From Nocardioides aromaticivorans (GTDB lineage: Bacteria; Actinomycetota; Actinomycetes; Propionibacteriales; Nocardioidaceae), in contig NZ_JACBZM010000001.1 in NCBI RefSeq assembly GCF_013408525.1, positions 372,001-436,000 on the forward strand: a DNA stretch of 64,000 nucleotides, given 5' to 3'. Below the pieces are notes generated by a model. That model had not been told where the DNA came from. It did no database searches and was given only the letters and a program-made list of their open reading frames with translations. The stretch's first letter is position 1. Each line of letters opens with the position of its first letter. A program made the translations under genes and the position numbers. Below, piece after piece: positions 28,243-36,640 of this stretch.

Positions 28243-29154
28243 GTGATCTGGCTGGCCGTCGTCTTCGCCCTGGCGAGCGCGGCGACCACCGCGGTGTCCA
28301 CCTCGACCCAGCACCTGGCCGCCTCCCGCGCCCCGCTGGTCGCGGTGCTGCTCGCGGTCACCCTGGGCCCCGTGGGCTTCGTGCTGCACGTGCTCGCGCT
28401 GGACAACGGTCCGATCGGGCTGGTGCAGCCCATCGCGATCCTGGGCATCGTCCTCGCGGTCCCCCTGCGGGCAGCGCTGGGCCGCACCCGGCCCGGCCGG
28501 GCGGAGCTGGTCGCGGTCGCGGTCACGGGACTGGCGATCGCCGCACTGCTGCTGGCGACCGACGCCCGGGAGGCGCCGCTGGCCCCCGACCGCGGCGCGC
28601 TGGTCGCCTCCGTCGGCGCCCTCGCGCTGGTGGCGGTGCTGCTCGTCGCCGTCGCCGGGGGCGTTCCGCACCCGACCGGGCGGGCGTTCCTGCTCGGCAG
28701 CGCGTCGGGGATCCTGTTCGGACTGATGTCGGTCCTGATCGAGGCCGACCAGCTCCGCTGGGCGCTCGTCGCGTGCGGGGTCAGCGGGGTCGCGGTCAAC
28801 CAGCTGGCCTACCGCGCGGCGCGGTTGTCGGCCTCGATGCCGGTGCTCAACGTGGTCAACGTGCTGCTCACGCTGGGCTTCGCCCACCTGCTGCTGGGCG
28901 AGGTGCCCCACCACGACGCGGTGTCGGTCAGCGCCTCGGTGGCCGCGCTCGCCGCGATGGCGTGGGGGTTGTGGCGGCTGGCGTCAGCGGACGTGGCCGT
29001 CGCCGATGACGACGTACTTGGTGGACGTCATCTCGGGCAGGCCCATGGGGCCGCGGGCGTGCAGCTTCTGGGTGCTGATCCCGATCTCGGCGCCGAACCC
29101 GAACTCTCCGCCGTCGGTGAACCGCGTGGAGGCGTTCACGAGCACGGCCGCTGA
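28243..29154 (+). CDS. EamA/DMT-like transporter with antisense C-terminal overlap
   Basis: The predicted 303-residue product has about ten hydrophobic segments, typical of DMT-type carriers, starting [16 protein letters not shown]. The recognisable membrane part ends near MAWGLWRLA (about residue 246). The remaining ~57 codons read antisense to the 3' end of proA and look like a low-complexity hydrophilic tail, so either the protein really has this tail or the sequence has an error. The substrate is unknown. A leaderless GTG start follows TAGCGT. Confidence 0.75.
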   Translation: MIWLAVVFALASAATTAVSTSTQHLAASRAPLVAVLLAVTLGPVGFVLHVLALDNGPIGLVQPIAILGIVLAVPLRAALGRTRPGRAELVAVAVTGLAIAALLLATDAREAPLAPDRGALVASVGALALVAVLLVAVAGGVPHPTGRAFLLGSASGILFGLMSVLIEADQLRWALVACGVSGVAVNQLAYRAARLSASMPVLNVVNVLLTLGFAHLLLGEVPHHDAVSVSASVAALAAMAWGLWRLASADVAVADDDVLGGRHLGQAHGAAGVQLLGADPDLGAEPELSAVGEPRGGVHEHGR

Positions 29155-30234
29155 GTCGACCTCCGCGACGAAGCGCCGGGCGGCGCCCTGGTCCTCGGTC
29201 ACGATGGCGTCGGTGTGCCCGCTGGACCAGGTGCGGATGTGCTCGAGCGCCGCATCCAGGTCGGGTACGACGCGCGCGGCGATGTCCAGCGAGAGGTACT
29301 CGGTGCCCCAGTCGTCGTCGGTGGCGGCCACGACGTCGTCGTACGAGCCGAAGGCGTCGTCGCCGTGGATGGTCACCCCGGCCTCCTGCAGGGCGGCGAC
29401 CACGCGCGGGAGGAACTCCCCGGCGACGTCGGCGTGCACGAGCAGCGACTCGGCCGCGTTGCACACGCTCGTGCGGTGGGTCTTGGCGTTGAGGACGAGC
29501 GGGAGCGCCTTGTCGAGGTCGGCCGCCCGGTCGACGTACACGTGGCAGTTGCCGACACCGGTCTCGATGACCGGCACCGTCGAGTCGTTGACGACGGACT
29601 GGATGAGGCCGGCACCGCCGCGCGGGATGAGCACGTCGACGAGGCCGCGGGCCCGCATGAGCGCCTTGACGCTGTCGTGCGAGTCGCCGGGGACGAGCTG
29701 CACGACGTCGGCCTCGAGCCCGGAGGCGGCGACCGCGTCGCGGAGCACCGCGACGATCGCGGCGTTGCTGGAGCGGGCCGAGGAGCTGCCGCGCAGCAGC
29801 ACGGCGTTGCCGGACTTGAGGCAGATGCCGGCGGCGTCGGCGGTGACATTGGGCCGCGCCTCGTAGATCATCCCCACGACGCCGAAGGGCACCCGGACCT
29901 GGCGCAGCTCCAGCCCGTTGGCGAGGACGCCCCCGCGGACGACCTCGCCCACGGGGTCGGCGAGCCCGGCGACGTCACGCAGGCCCTGCGCCATCCCGGC
30001 CAGCCGCTCGTCGGTCAGCCGGAGCCGGTCGATGATGTTGGGCGGGGTGCCGTCGGCCTCGGCGCGCGCGACGTCCTCGGCGTTGGCCGCGAGGACCTCC
30101 TCGGAGCGGGCGAGCAGGGCGTCGGCCATCGCGTGCAGCGTGGCGTCCTTCTGCGCCCGCGTCGCGAGGGCCAGCCCCCGGCTGGCGACCCGCGCCCGCT
30201 GGGCGACCTCACGTACGGCGGCCTCGGCACTCAT
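28984..30234 (-). CDS. proA: Gamma-glutamyl phosphate reductase
   Basis: The 416-residue product is full length. Family motifs are [20 protein letters not shown] and, holding the catalytic Cys, [15 protein letters not shown]. It reduces gamma-glutamyl phosphate to glutamate semialdehyde in proline synthesis. proB is not adjacent, which is unusual but seen in Actinobacteria. TATCCT lies 7 nt before the ATG. Its 3' end overlaps the EamA-like gene by 171 bp. Confidence 0.96.
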   Translation of the reverse strand: MSAEAAVREVAQRARVASRGLALATRAQKDATLHAMADALLARSEEVLAANAEDVARAEADGTPPNIIDRLRLTDERLAGMAQGLRDVAGLADPVGEVVRGGVLANGLELRQVRVPFGVVGMIYEARPNVTADAAGICLKSGNAVLLRGSSSARSSNAAIVAVLRDAVAASGLEADVVQLVPGDSHDSVKALMRARGLVDVLIPRGGAGLIQSVVNDSTVPVIETGVGNCHVYVDRAADLDKALPLVLNAKTHRTSVCNAAESLLVHADVAGEFLPRVVAALQEAGVTIHGDDAFGSYDDVVAATDDDWGTEYLSLDIAARVVPDLDAALEHIRTWSSGHTDAIVTEDQGAARRFVAEVDSAAVLVNASTRFTDGGEFGFGAEIGISTQKLHARGPMGLPEMTSTKYVVIGDGHVR

Positions 30235-30241
30235 GTGCCCA

Positions 30242-30247
30242 AGGATA
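30242..30247 (-). promoter_or_regulatory. -10 box TATCCT of proA
   Basis: TATCCT is 7 nt before the proA ATG. Confidence 0.5.
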
Positions 30248-30276
30248 GGGCGAGGCCGCAGGCGGCCTGCATCCGC

Positions 30277-31596
30277 TCAGGCGCAGGGCCGGTACTTCGG
30301 CTCGATCCCGACCCGGTGGGTCACCCGGCCGTTGTTCCACATCCGCACGAACATGTCGTTGTAGGTCTTGGTGACCTGCGCGCCGTGCAGCTCGAGGGTG
30401 ACCTCGTCGCTGCTCAGCCCGGGCGGCGACCAGTTCTCCGAGCCGGTCCACACGAGCCGGTCGCCGCGCCCCTGGTAGGTGCCGTTGACCGTGACGTACT
30501 TCAGGTGTGAGTAGCAGCTCGGTCCGTAGACGGTCTTGTCCGGGTCGGAGGTCGACGTGCGCGGCCCCCACTCCCAGTCGGCGGCCTTCACCGGGATCCG
30601 GGCGCCCACGAGGATCCGGACCACCTCGCGGCTCATCAGCGAGCCGATGACCCGGACCTGGCAGCCGTACTTCTTGCGCAGGGCCAGCAGGCTCGCGAGC
30701 CGCTCCCCGCGGGTGCCGTACCAGGCACGCATGTTGACCGTGATGACCGTCTTGCCCGCGGCGTTCCCGAAGCCGTCGGGGGCGTTGCAGCTGACGTCGC
30801 GGAGCCGGACGTACGGCGCATCCGTGATCGCCTTCGACGTCGTGACCCGGCTCGTGGAGCCCGCCACCGGACGCTGGAAGTAGGCCTTCATCTGGTCGCT
30901 GACGTAGGTGATCCGCCGCGGCGTGTAGGCGCGGTCGTGGCGCATCTGGTCGAAGAGGTTCCACCAGGTGCTGAACAGGCCGACCTCGCCGGCGATCGCC
31001 ACGGAGTCGTTCCACTGGCCGTGCATGGCCGGGCCGCCCAGGTTCGACGAGCTGCTGATCAGGAGGCGCTTCGTCGTACCGGTGCGGGTGAAGGAGTAGA
31101 TCTTCAGGTGCATGTTGCCGGCCGGGCTGCTGTTGCGGCAGGCGTCGCGACAGACGAAGAGGAAGCTCGAGTGGTTGGGGTTCTTCCCGATGGCCCGCTG
31201 CACGCGCGCCTCGAGCGGCCCGATCAGGTTCGCGTTGACGATCACCTGCACCTTGACGCCGCGCCTCTTGGCCGCGATCAGCTTGTCGGCACTGGCCTTG
31301 AGCCCGAGGTTGTAGGTCGCGATCCGGATCGTCTCGCCGGCGGGCGTGTGGTCGATCGCCGCGTGGATGCGCCGCACGATGATCGTGCGCTGGTTGAAGT
31401 CACCGATCGGCCAGTTGAAGGTGATGCCCGTGTAGGGCACCCACGGGACCGCCGCGGCCTCCCGCGGCGCCTCCTCGGGGGCCGGTGCCGCCGACGCCGG
31501 CTGCCACCGTACGACGGCGAGGAGGGCGAGGACCGCCGCCAGCACCGCCACGGCGGTGATCGGTGCGGTCAGGGTCGTCCGAGGATGCGCAGCCAC
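30277..31596 (-). CDS. Exported phospholipase D-like protein
   Basis: The 439-residue product begins with a hydrophobic helix (about residues 12-33) that could be a signal or anchor, then about 400 residues with two HxK motifs: MHLKIYSF and YSHLKYVTVNG, followed by WTGSENWSPPG. These match the PLD superfamily, although the usual Asp after HxK is Thr in the first and Asn in the second motif. It would cleave phosphodiester bonds outside the cell. The GTG at 31594-31596 was chosen because TACCGT lies 6 nt upstream; the longer frame begins at a TTG. Confidence 0.8.
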   Translation of the reverse strand: MAAHPRTTLTAPITAVAVLAAVLALLAVVRWQPASAAPAPEEAPREAAAVPWVPYTGITFNWPIGDFNQRTIIVRRIHAAIDHTPAGETIRIATYNLGLKASADKLIAAKRRGVKVQVIVNANLIGPLEARVQRAIGKNPNHSSFLFVCRDACRNSSPAGNMHLKIYSFTRTGTTKRLLISSSSNLGGPAMHGQWNDSVAIAGEVGLFSTWWNLFDQMRHDRAYTPRRITYVSDQMKAYFQRPVAGSTSRVTTSKAITDAPYVRLRDVSCNAPDGFGNAAGKTVITVNMRAWYGTRGERLASLLALRKKYGCQVRVIGSLMSREVVRILVGARIPVKAADWEWGPRTSTSDPDKTVYGPSCYSHLKYVTVNGTYQGRGDRLVWTGSENWSPPGLSSDEVTLELHGAQVTKTYNDMFVRMWNNGRVTHRVGIEPKYRPCA

Positions 31597-31602
31597 CAAA
31601 GC

Positions 31603-31608
31603 ACGGTA
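31603..31608 (-). promoter_or_regulatory. -10 box TACCGT of the PLD-like gene
   Basis: TACCGT is 6 nt before the GTG start. Confidence 0.45.
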
Positions 31609-31728
31609 TATCGCTCGACTTTGTGCAATCAACTCGTCGCGACGTCCTCGCCCCGTTGCGCAACCGAATCGGCTCCGCGCGCGTCAGGACAACCAGGGGG
31701 AACAGAAACTCATTCGAAGGAGAACCAC

Positions 31729-33216
31729 GTGAAGCTGCGTCTCGGTGTCACGGCCGCCGTCCTCGCGACGACCGCCCTGACTGCCACCACCCTCCCGGTC
31801 ACCCCCGCTCGGGCAGGGGCACCGCCGTCCTCGCCCGTGGCGCTGACCGGCCCGGCCACGGTCACCGTGACCACCTACGACGGCACGCTGTACGGCGACC
31901 TCGGCATCAACCTGATCGCCCGCGACAGCGCGTTCGAGGTCCGGACCCACCGTCCGACCTGGACCAGCCCGATCACGGCCGAGTGGCTCTCACCGTCCGG
32001 CCCGAAGGCACTCCCGCCCCAGACCCGCTGGGACGCGCTCGACGACTTCATCGTCTTCGCGATCAAGCGGCCCTCGGACGGCAAGCTGCTGCGCACCCGG
32101 CACCTCGACGTCTGCCTCAACCAGTGGAACACCCAGCGCACCCGCCCGGACGCGCCGCTGCGCTCGCGCTATCCCACCGGCTGTCCCTACAACCCGTTCA
32201 CGATCGGCTCGGTGCAGGGCATCGAGGAGGGCTGGGTCACCAACGTCGAGGCCGGCGACGAGAGCCTCCGCCTGGCCCCCGGGACCTACGACATGGTCGC
32301 CCGCATCGGCCGGCCCTACATCGACGCCCTCGGCATCGACGCGGCCGACGCCGTACGCCGCTACAAGCTGGTGGTCCGCAAGGAGACCGACGGCGAGGTC
32401 GTGAAGCGGTCCACGCTGCCGGGCCAGGGCGCGCGGGCGCAGGGCGACGGCGACGTCGTGACTCCCCTCGAGCCGGGCTCGAAGCCCCGCAAGGCCCGCG
32501 CGGGCGCGCCCACCGACGCCGTTCCGGACCTGCGGGCGCTGCCCGCCTTCGGGATGCGCCTCTCCGGCGACGGCCGCTACCTGCGCTTCTCCGCCAACGT
32601 GTGGAACGCCGGCAACGGCCCGATGGTCGTCGACGGCTTCCGCCGCGGCACGACCGACGTCATGGACGCCTACCAGGTCTTCGTCGACTCCGACGGCAAC
32701 CAGACCGGCTACCAGCAGGTCGGCACGATGATCTGGCACACCGCCCCCAGCCACAACCACTGGCACTTCAAGGACTTCGCCCGCTACACGCTGCTGCGCG
32801 CGGACAAGACCGAGGTCGTGGTGTCGCGCAAGGAGTCGTTCTGCCTCGCCAACACCGACGCGGTCGACTACACGGTCGAGGGCGCCGACTGGAAGCCGGA
32901 GAACACCGACCTCCACACGTCCTGCGGCGACCGCGGCTCGATCTCGCTGCGCGAGGTCCTCTCCGCCGGCTCCGGCGACACCTACGACCAGTTCCGCGCC
33001 GGCCAGGCCTTCCGGGTCGACAACCTCCCCAACGGCGACTACTACATCGCCGTCGAGGCCAACCCGAACCGCAACCTGGTCGAGTCGAACACCAGCAACA
33101 ACCGCGCCCTGCGCAAGGTCCGGCTCAGCGGTACGCCGACCAACCGCCGGGTGACCTTCTACAAGGTGGGCCTGGTCGACGACCACGGCTACGGGGGCGA
33201 GGAGGAGGGTCACTGA
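31729..33216 (+). CDS. Secreted lysyl-oxidase-like protein
   Basis: The 495-residue product starts with a signal peptide (MKLRLGVTAAVLATTALTAT, cleavage near ARAGA). A lysyl oxidase domain fills the C-terminal half: copper-ligand motif HTAPSHNHWHFKDF near residue 340, then SRKESFCLANTDAVDY and DLHTSCGDRGSISL. Animal enzymes oxidise protein lysines; bacterial substrates are mostly unknown. AAGGAG (31717-31722) lies 6 nt before the GTG. It diverges from the PLD-like gene and ends at a strong terminator. Confidence 0.85.
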   Translation: MKLRLGVTAAVLATTALTATTLPVTPARAGAPPSSPVALTGPATVTVTTYDGTLYGDLGINLIARDSAFEVRTHRPTWTSPITAEWLSPSGPKALPPQTRWDALDDFIVFAIKRPSDGKLLRTRHLDVCLNQWNTQRTRPDAPLRSRYPTGCPYNPFTIGSVQGIEEGWVTNVEAGDESLRLAPGTYDMVARIGRPYIDALGIDAADAVRRYKLVVRKETDGEVVKRSTLPGQGARAQGDGDVVTPLEPGSKPRKARAGAPTDAVPDLRALPAFGMRLSGDGRYLRFSANVWNAGNGPMVVDGFRRGTTDVMDAYQVFVDSDGNQTGYQQVGTMIWHTAPSHNHWHFKDFARYTLLRADKTEVVVSRKESFCLANTDAVDYTVEGADWKPENTDLHTSCGDRGSISLREVLSAGSGDTYDQFRAGQAFRVDNLPNGDYYIAVEANPNRNLVESNTSNNRALRKVRLSGTPTNRRVTFYKVGLVDDHGYGGEEEGH

Positions 33217-33304
33217 GGGGTCACCAATTCGCTGCGGTTTGGGACCAACCCGCAACATCTGGTGCCCCGGACCTGCAGTTCGTGCCCACTCGATGCCCCT
33301 GAAA

Positions 33305-33347
33305 ACGGCGAGCGCCGCGGTGACCAGGTCACCGCGGCGCTCGCCGT
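33305..33347. terminator. Strong bidirectional terminator
   Basis: The 21-bp arms starting ACGGCGAGCGCC and ending GGCGCTCGCCGT are exact inverse complements around a single central base. On the minus strand it is followed by TTTTC. It separates the convergent lysyl-oxidase-like and etfA genes. Confidence 0.92.
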
Positions 33348-33364
33348 CGTACGGGGCTTCGTGC

Positions 33365-34327
33365 TCAGCCCTTGCGCTTCTCGATCTCGGCAGTGACGGC
33401 CGGGAGGACCGAGTGCAGGTCGCCGACGACGCCGAAGTCCACGAGCTCGAAGATCGGGGCCTCCTCGTCCTTGTTGACCGCGACGATGGTCTTCGAGGTC
33501 TGCATGCCGGCGCGGTGCTGGATCGCGCCCGAGATGCCGTTGGCGACGTAGAGCTGCGGCGAGACGACCTTGCCGGTCTGGCCGACCTGGAAGGTGTGCG
33601 GCTTCCAGCCGGAGTCGACGGCCGCACGCGAGGCGCCGACGGCCGCGCCGAGCGCGTCCGCGAGGCCCTCGACCGCGGTGAAGTCACCGCCGGTGCCACG
33701 ACCACCGGAGACGACGATGGCGGCCTCGGTGAGCTCGGGGCGACCGGTGGCCTGGCGCGGCTGCGAGGCGACGATCTGCGCGGTCTTGGCGGAGTCGGAG
33801 ATCGACGCGGCGAACTCCTCGACGGCACCGGCGCCGGCGCCCTCCTCCGGAGCGGCGGCGTTGGGCTTGACCGTGATGATCGGGGTGCCCTTGACGACCT
33901 TGGCGTCCACCGTGAAGTTGCCGGCGAAGACCGACTGGGTGGTGACGATGTCGTCGCCGTCGACCTGGACGTCGACGGCGTCGGTGATCAGGCCCGAGGA
34001 GAGCTTGATCGCCAGGCGGCCACCGATTTCCTTGCCCTCGGCCGAGGCCGGGATCAGGATCGCGGCGGGCGAGGTCTTCTCAGCGAGCTGCTGGAGCACC
34101 TCGGCCTTGGGGGCCACGAGGTAGCCCTTGATCTCCGTGTCGTCGACGACGTAGACCTTGTCGGCGCCGTAGGCCTTGACCGCGTCGGCGGCGGCAGCGG
34201 CCTTGTCGGCACCGCCGATGAAGACGGCCGACGGGGAGCCGATCCGCTTGGCGATCGCCAGCAGCTCGTAGGTGGGCTTGCGGACCGCGCCGTCGACGTG
34301 GTCGACCAGAACGAGAACTTCAGACAT
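33365..34327 (-). CDS. etfA: Electron transfer flavoprotein, alpha subunit
   Basis: The 320-residue product has the etfA C-terminal FAD-binding signature [21 protein letters not shown] and [18 protein letters not shown]. It forms a heterodimer with EtfB, passing electrons from acyl-CoA dehydrogenases to ETF-quinone oxidoreductase. It starts 12 nt after etfB. Normal length; no anomalies. Confidence 0.97.
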   Translation of the reverse strand: MSEVLVLVDHVDGAVRKPTYELLAIAKRIGSPSAVFIGGADKAAAAADAVKAYGADKVYVVDDTEIKGYLVAPKAEVLQQLAEKTSPAAILIPASAEGKEIGGRLAIKLSSGLITDAVDVQVDGDDIVTTQSVFAGNFTVDAKVVKGTPIITVKPNAAAPEEGAGAGAVEEFAASISDSAKTAQIVASQPRQATGRPELTEAAIVVSGGRGTGGDFTAVEGLADALGAAVGASRAAVDSGWKPHTFQVGQTGKVVSPQLYVANGISGAIQHRAGMQTSKTIVAVNKDEEAPIFELVDFGVVGDLHSVLPAVTAEIEKRKG

Positions 34328-34339
34328 GGATCAGGCTCC

Positions 34340-35140
34340 TCAGATGAACTTCTTGGACGCGAGGAACTCGACCAGCGCCGTGGCGCCCGAGCCGTCCTCG
34401 TCCTTGACGATCTCGCCGGCAGTGCGCGGCGGGCGGGCCGTGGTGGCCTCGACCTTGGTCCAGGCGGCGTCGAGGCCGACCTCCGAGGCGTCCACGCCGA
34501 TGTCGGCGAGGGAGAGCGACTCGAGGGGCTTCTTCTTCGCGGCCATGATGCCCTTGAACGACGGGTAGCGGGCCTCGCCCGACTGGTCGGTCACCGACAG
34601 GACCAGCGGCAGCGTGCCGCCGATGACCTCGGTGGCGGTGTCGCCGTCGCGCTTGATGCGGACCTGGTCGCCCTGGGTCTCGACCACGGCGGCGAGGGTG
34701 ACCTGCGGGAGGCCGAGGCGCTCGGCGAGCATCGCCGGGACGACGCTCATGCCGCCGTCGGTCGACGCGAGGCCACCGACGATCAGCTCCGGGACGCCGA
34801 TCTTCTCGATCGCCTTCGCAAGCACGAGCGAGGTCGCAACGGCGTCGGAGCCGGCGATCGCGTCGTCCTGCACGTGGACGGCCTTGTCGGCACCCATCTG
34901 CAGCGCCTTGCGCACGGCGGCCTCGGCCTCGGCCGGGCCGACGGTCAGCGCGGTGACGGTGATCTCCTCGTCGGCGCGCTTCTCCTTGATCTGGAGGGCC
35001 TGCTCGACGGCGTACTCGTCGAGCTCCGACAGGAGGCCGTCGACACCGACGCGGTCGACGGTGTTGTCCGCCTCGAACTTGCGGTCGCCGGTCGCGTCCG
35101 GGACGTACTTCACAAGGACGACAATGTTGGAGAGAGTCAT
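34340..35140 (-). CDS. etfB: Electron transfer flavoprotein, beta subunit
   Basis: The 266-residue product begins MTLSNIVVLVKYVPDATG and has LQMGADKAVHVQDDAIAGSD and the conserved SVVPAMLAERLGLPQVT. It is the AMP-binding partner of EtfA. The ATG at 35138-35140 overlaps the stop of a 12-codon upstream ORF (ATGA) and has no good Shine-Dalgarno sequence of its own, so coupling is likely. Confidence 0.96.
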   Translation of the reverse strand: MTLSNIVVLVKYVPDATGDRKFEADNTVDRVGVDGLLSELDEYAVEQALQIKEKRADEEITVTALTVGPAEAEAAVRKALQMGADKAVHVQDDAIAGSDAVATSLVLAKAIEKIGVPELIVGGLASTDGGMSVVPAMLAERLGLPQVTLAAVVETQGDQVRIKRDGDTATEVIGGTLPLVLSVTDQSGEARYPSFKGIMAAKKKPLESLSLADIGVDASEVGLDAAWTKVEATTARPPRTAGEIVKDEDGSGATALVEFLASKKFI

Positions 35141-35175
35141 GGTTGTGGCCGGACCGGCCCCTTCCTGTGCTTCAT
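35137..35175 (-). CDS. Short upstream ORF (12 residues) coupled to etfB
   Basis: ATG at 35173-35175 begins M-K-H-R-K-G-P-V-R-P-Q-P-stop, the TGA overlapping the etfB ATG by 4 nt. The region just before etfB lacks an SD, while the uORF reaches it directly. Too short to be sure it is translated. Confidence 0.5.
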   Translation of the reverse strand: MKHRKGPVRPQP

Positions 35176-35257
35176 GGGTCCTGCCGCGTGGTCCGCGGGC
35201 AGGGCGCAACTGAGGTCCGTTTCCGGACAGCGTCTTGCAGGTTACCGCTCGGTCATC

Positions 35258-35276
35258 AGACGCGGAATCCGCGTCT
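35258..35276. repeat. Palindrome in the etfB leader region
   Basis: AGACGCGGAATCCGCGTCT is a perfect inverted repeat with a single central base. Minus-strand TAACCT (-10 candidate) lies just downstream. It could be an operator for the etfB promoter or the terminator of the upstream gene; no T-run follows. Confidence 0.55.
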
Positions 35277-35314
35277 CAGTGGACTACCTCACACGCAGAG
35301 CCCCCCGAGGTGGC

Positions 35315-35695
35315 TCAGGGACGCAGGATCCGCTCCAGGATCCGCCCGACCATGAGGTAGACGACGCAGGCGATGCCGTAGTTGAACAACGCGGTCTTCA
35401 CCGAGCCGTTGGGGTCGGCGAACTCCTTCACCGGGTTGTCCAGGTCGAAGAAGCCGAGGTCGAAGGTGTTGGCCAGGTCGCGGACGGTCTGGACCAGCGC
35501 GTTGTCCTCGTTGGCCTCGAGGGCGTACGAGAACGCCGCAGCGGCGAGCACCAGCGCGAGGGTGACGCAGATGATCCACACGACCCGGGCGGCGTTGTCG
35601 CGCAGCCGCGCCACGTTGAGCGCGCGGGTGTCGGTGCCGGTCGCACCGGTGTCGGCGGTCTCCGCCTTGTGCTCGCCCATCGGTTCCTCCGCCAT
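35315..35695 (-). CDS. Small membrane protein with two helices
   Basis: The 126-residue product starts MAEEPMGEHKAETADTG and has a helix at about 36-60 (RVVWIICVTLALVLAAAAFSY) and another near 100-120 (YGIACVVYLMVGRILERI). I do not recognise the family. The ATG at 35693-35695 has GGAGG about 5 nt upstream, better than an ATG 5 codons earlier. It is 20 bp after the enoyl-CoA hydratase stop, so probably in one operon with it. Confidence 0.7.
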   Translation of the reverse strand: MAEEPMGEHKAETADTGATGTDTRALNVARLRDNAARVVWIICVTLALVLAAAAFSYALEANEDNALVQTVRDLANTFDLGFFDLDNPVKEFADPNGSVKTALFNYGIACVVYLMVGRILERILRP

Positions 35696-35715
35696 GTCGT
35701 CCTCCACCATGCCGC

Positions 35716-36501
35716 TCAACGGCCTTCGAAGGTGGCCTTGCCGGGCCCGTTCTCGATGAACGACGCCATGCCGGTCCGGCTGTCCTGGGTGGCGAACACG
35801 GCCGAGAAGTGCTGCCGCTCGATCTGGAGGCCGGTCTCGATGTCGGCCTCGAGCCCGCGGTCCACGGACTCCTTGATCGCCCGCAGCGCGTACGGCGCGG
35901 CGGTGGCGAAGGTCGACGCCCAGGCCACGGCCTCGGCGTACACGTCGGCGGCCGGGACGACACGGTCGACCAGTCCGATCGCGAGCGCCTCCTCCGCCTT
36001 CACGAAGCGGCCGGTGTAGAGCAGGTCCTTGGCCTTGCTCGGGCCGACCAGGCGCGGCAGGCGCTGGGTGCCGCCCGCGCCGGGGATGATGCCGAGCAGG
36101 ATCTCGGGCTGGCCGAGCACCGCGTTGTCGGCGGCGAAGCGGACGTCGGCGGCCATCGCGAGCTCGCAGCCACCGCCGAGGGCGTAGCCGTTCACCGCCG
36201 CGACGACGGGCTTGGGGATCCGGGCGATGGAGTTGACGGCGTTCTGGAGCTTCTCCACACGGTCGACCATGTCCGTGTAGGACATGTCGGCCATCTCCTT
36301 GACGTCGTTGCCGGCAGCGAAGACCCGCTCGCCGCCCCAGACGACGACGGCGCGGACGTCGGACCGGTCGGTGGCCTCGGCCGCAGCGAGCGTGAGCTCG
36401 TCCTGGACCTGGATGCTGATGGCGTTCATCGCCTTGGCGCGGTCCAGCCGGATCGTCCCGACTCCGTCGGTGACCTCCAGGCGCACGAACTCGCTCGTCA
36501 T
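35716..36501 (-). CDS. Enoyl-CoA hydratase/isomerase family protein
   Basis: The 261-residue crotonase-fold product has [15 protein letters not shown] (first oxyanion-hole region), [13 protein letters not shown] (second) and the catalytic Glu region [17 protein letters not shown]. These match enoyl-CoA hydratases of beta-oxidation. The C-terminal end GKATFEGR is usual. GAGGGAG lies 4-10 nt before the ATG at 36499-36501. Its etfBA neighbours fit fatty acid degradation. The exact substrate is unknown. Confidence 0.9.
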   Translation of the reverse strand: MTSEFVRLEVTDGVGTIRLDRAKAMNAISIQVQDELTLAAAEATDRSDVRAVVVWGGERVFAAGNDVKEMADMSYTDMVDRVEKLQNAVNSIARIPKPVVAAVNGYALGGGCELAMAADVRFAADNAVLGQPEILLGIIPGAGGTQRLPRLVGPSKAKDLLYTGRFVKAEEALAIGLVDRVVPAADVYAEAVAWASTFATAAPYALRAIKESVDRGLEADIETGLQIERQHFSAVFATQDSRTGMASFIENGPGKATFEGR

Positions 36502-36640
36502 CTGCTCCCTCTCGATGGCTCGGCTGGGGTTGGGCCCCGTCCCGCATTCTGCCGCTACCCAGGCGCGTCGGTCACATGAACCCGGGTTTGGACGCGCGTC
36601 GGCGTGTCGGCCGAATTCGTGCACCCGGCACAATGGCCGA

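Noticed and set aside
27994-28914. 306-codon minus-strand ORF
   Set aside because: Shadow of the EamA-like gene; low-complexity Gln/Arg-rich.
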